From the NCBI RefSeq assembly GCF_009495755.1, contig NZ_WIBJ01000031.1:62001-126000 (forward strand): 64,000 nucleotides of DNA, given 5' to 3'. This DNA comes from Flavobacterium sp. LMO8. GTDB lineage: Bacteria; Bacteroidota; Bacteroidia; Flavobacteriales; Flavobacteriaceae. Each line of letters opens with the position of its first letter. Position 1 is the first letter of the stretch. Positions 62,745-64,000 of this stretch are shown here, piece after piece. Under the pieces are notes generated by a model. It ran no database searches. It had not been told where the DNA came from and worked only from the letters and a program-made list of their open reading frames with translations. The translations under genes were made by a program, and so were the position numbers.

Positions 62745-63431
62745 ATGAACCCAAAAATAATAGCTTTCGACGCCGACGATACTTTATGGCACAACGAACC
62801 TTATTTCGATGAGGCGCAAGAACGCTTTTGTGTTTTGTTTCAAGATTATGCTTCGAGTCAAGAAATTTTAGGGTTGATTTTGAATCATCAAATTAAGAAT
62901 TTACCACTGTATGGTTTCGGAATCAAAGCATTTACATTGTCAATGATTGAATCGGCTTTGGAATTGACCAATCATAAAATTTCGGGACAAAATATTCAAA
63001 AAGTGATTCAAATTGGAAAAGATTTACTACAAAAACCAGTCGAATTATTACCCAACGTTACTGAAGTTTTAGAACAATTAAAAGGCAGTCATAAATTAAT
63101 TGTAGCTACAAAAGGCGATTTAAAAGACCAACACCGCAAATTGCACGATTCAGGAATTGGTGCTTATTTTCATCATATTGAAGTCATGAGCGACAAAGCC
63201 GAATTGGATTATGAAAAAATGTTAGGTCGTTTAGATTGTAAAGCCGAAGATTTTCTAATGATTGGAAATTCATTAAAATCAGACGTTCTACCTGTTTTAA
63301 ATATTGGCGGACATGCGATTCACATTCCGTATCATACGACTTGGGAATACGAAAAAATTGATTTTGAAATTGAGCACGATAATTTCAAATCGTTTACCAA
63401 TATTACTGAGATTTTACCCTTACTAAAATGA
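62745..63431 (+). CDS. HAD superfamily hydrolase
   Basis: A 228-residue phosphatase-like protein with motif I FDADDTLW (Asp10 nucleophile, Asp12), motif II Thr in LIVATKG, and motif IV in DFLMIGNSLKSDVLP. An alpha-helical cap (about 20-95) places it in the phosphoglycolate phosphatase/YjjG-like subgroup. The substrate is unknown. It lies 10 nt after metG and overlaps the next gene as ATGA. Confidence 0.88.
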   Translation: MNPKIIAFDADDTLWHNEPYFDEAQERFCVLFQDYASSQEILGLILNHQIKNLPLYGFGIKAFTLSMIESALELTNHKISGQNIQKVIQIGKDLLQKPVELLPNVTEVLEQLKGSHKLIVATKGDLKDQHRKLHDSGIGAYFHHIEVMSDKAELDYEKMLGRLDCKAEDFLMIGNSLKSDVLPVLNIGGHAIHIPYHTTWEYEKIDFEIEHDNFKSFTNITEILPLLK

Positions 63432-64000
63432 AGCAAAAAATAGACATCTCTACTTGGAACCGAAAAGAACATTTTGAATTTTTCTGTACTTTCGAAGAAC
63501 CTTTTTTTGGGATTACTACTCCAATAGACATGACTATTGCTTATGAAAAAGCGAAAGCCATGCAAATTCCGTTTTTTGTTTATTATTTACACAAAACGAT
63601 TACTGCTGTAAACCAAGTGGAAAATTTCAGATATCGAATTGAAGGAAATGAAGTAGTACTTTATGACGAAATTGACGCCTCTTCGACAATCATGCGAGAA
63701 GACAAAACGTTTGGTTTTTCGTTTATGAAATTTCATTCCGATATTCATGAGTTTGCTAAAAACGTACAAACTGAAATCGAAAGAATTCAAGTTACACCAG
63801 GCCTTTTTACAAGGGAATTTCCAGAAAACATTATTCATTTTTCAGCAATTCCATGGATTAATTTTACTGGATTAACGCATTCTCGAAGCTATACGTTACC
63901 AGATAGTTGTCCAAAAGTTTCTTTTGGAAAGTTAATGACTGAAAACAGTAAAAAAACAATGGCAATGACGGTTTTAGCACATCATGGTTTGGCAGACGGT
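63428..64000 (+). CDS. chloramphenicol acetyltransferase family protein (cut by window edge)
   Basis: The first 191 codons of a CAT-type acyltransferase: MKQKIDISTWNRKEHFEFF, then FSFMKFH and FSAIPWINFTGLTH. The last visible residues are HHGLADG, the HHxxxDG motif that holds the catalytic His. Family members also occur as housekeeping acetyltransferases, so resistance to chloramphenicol cannot be claimed. The gene runs past base 64000. It is coupled to the HAD gene by an ATGA overlap. Confidence 0.88.
   Translation, partial: MKQKIDISTWNRKEHFEFFCTFEEPFFGITTPIDMTIAYEKAKAMQIPFFVYYLHKTITAVNQVENFRYRIEGNEVVLYDEIDASSTIMREDKTFGFSFMKFHSDIHEFAKNVQTEIERIQVTPGLFTREFPENIIHFSAIPWINFTGLTHSRSYTLPDSCPKVSFGKLMTENSKKTMAMTVLAHHGLADG

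Noticed and set aside
63428..64000. chloramphenicol resistance gene
   Set aside because: The family motif is present, but many members are general acetyltransferases, the gene is truncated, and the context (metG, HAD) is ordinary core genome.

Overview
The window is a stretch of low-GC chromosome from a member of the Bacteroidota, almost certainly Flavobacteriaceae and most like Flavobacterium. The evidence is the gliding and type IX secretion genes (gldH, sprE/porW), a subtilase with a T9SS type A sorting tail, TAnnTTTG-type promoters with a TTTG/TTG box about 18-21 bp upstream, the near absence of Shine-Dalgarno sequences, and an F1Fo operon lacking atpD/atpC. It is mostly conserved core genome. 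About 70 genes were recognised, with no rRNA, no tRNA, no CRISPR array, no complete insertion sequence and no gene-free stretch above 300 bp.

Layout. 1-1.7 kb: end of an ECF sigma gene, a small lipoprotein and recA. 1.9-8.8 kb (+): trhO; the operon PSP1/RicT-like, gldH and PBP1A; then a two-subunit CoA transferase. 8.9-14 kb: RlmI-like methyltransferase, class I fumarase, small membrane proteins and a fused SpmA/SpmB-type gate protein. 14-22.7 kb: secreted subtilase, PolB-like exonuclease, serine hydrolase, Ogt, a DUF1573 protein, a histidine kinase/response regulator pair and a lipoprotein cytochrome c. 22.7-34 kb: a long minus-strand heme cluster (hemA, hemC, hemD, hemE, hemF, hemB) that also carries a Trk/Ktr potassium uptake pair and is headed by a divergent AraC-type regulator. 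34-47.8 kb: envelope and housekeeping genes (M48 protease, TM2/DUF2752 membrane proteins, EnvC-like protein, DUF4292 lipoprotein, TPR protein, sugar nucleotidyltransferase, dut, flippase, S9 peptidase). 47.9-57.8 kb: atpB-E-F-H-(extra gene)-A-G, preceded by sprE, a bactofilin, atpZ and a small membrane protein. 58-64 kb: ACT-like protein, YraN, LD-carboxypeptidase, GxxExxY protein, metG, HAD phosphatase and a truncated CAT-family acetyltransferase.

The most unusual content is small and intergenic. Two accessory genes sit in repeat-bounded cassettes: a four-helix-bundle (S23/IVS-type) gene between two 76-bp direct repeats that differ at one base, and a GxxExxY (PD-(D/E)XK-like) gene between 32-bp inverted repeats matching at 27 positions. 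Several other short dispersed or palindromic repeats fill intercistronic gaps right next to start codons. Together they suggest a population of small repeat elements, some carrying passenger genes. No mobilising enzyme is visible in the window. Other points of note are an unrelated secreted-protein gene inside the ATP synthase operon, a hairpin just after atpE, and a perfect CRP/FNR-type operator upstream of the cytochrome gene.
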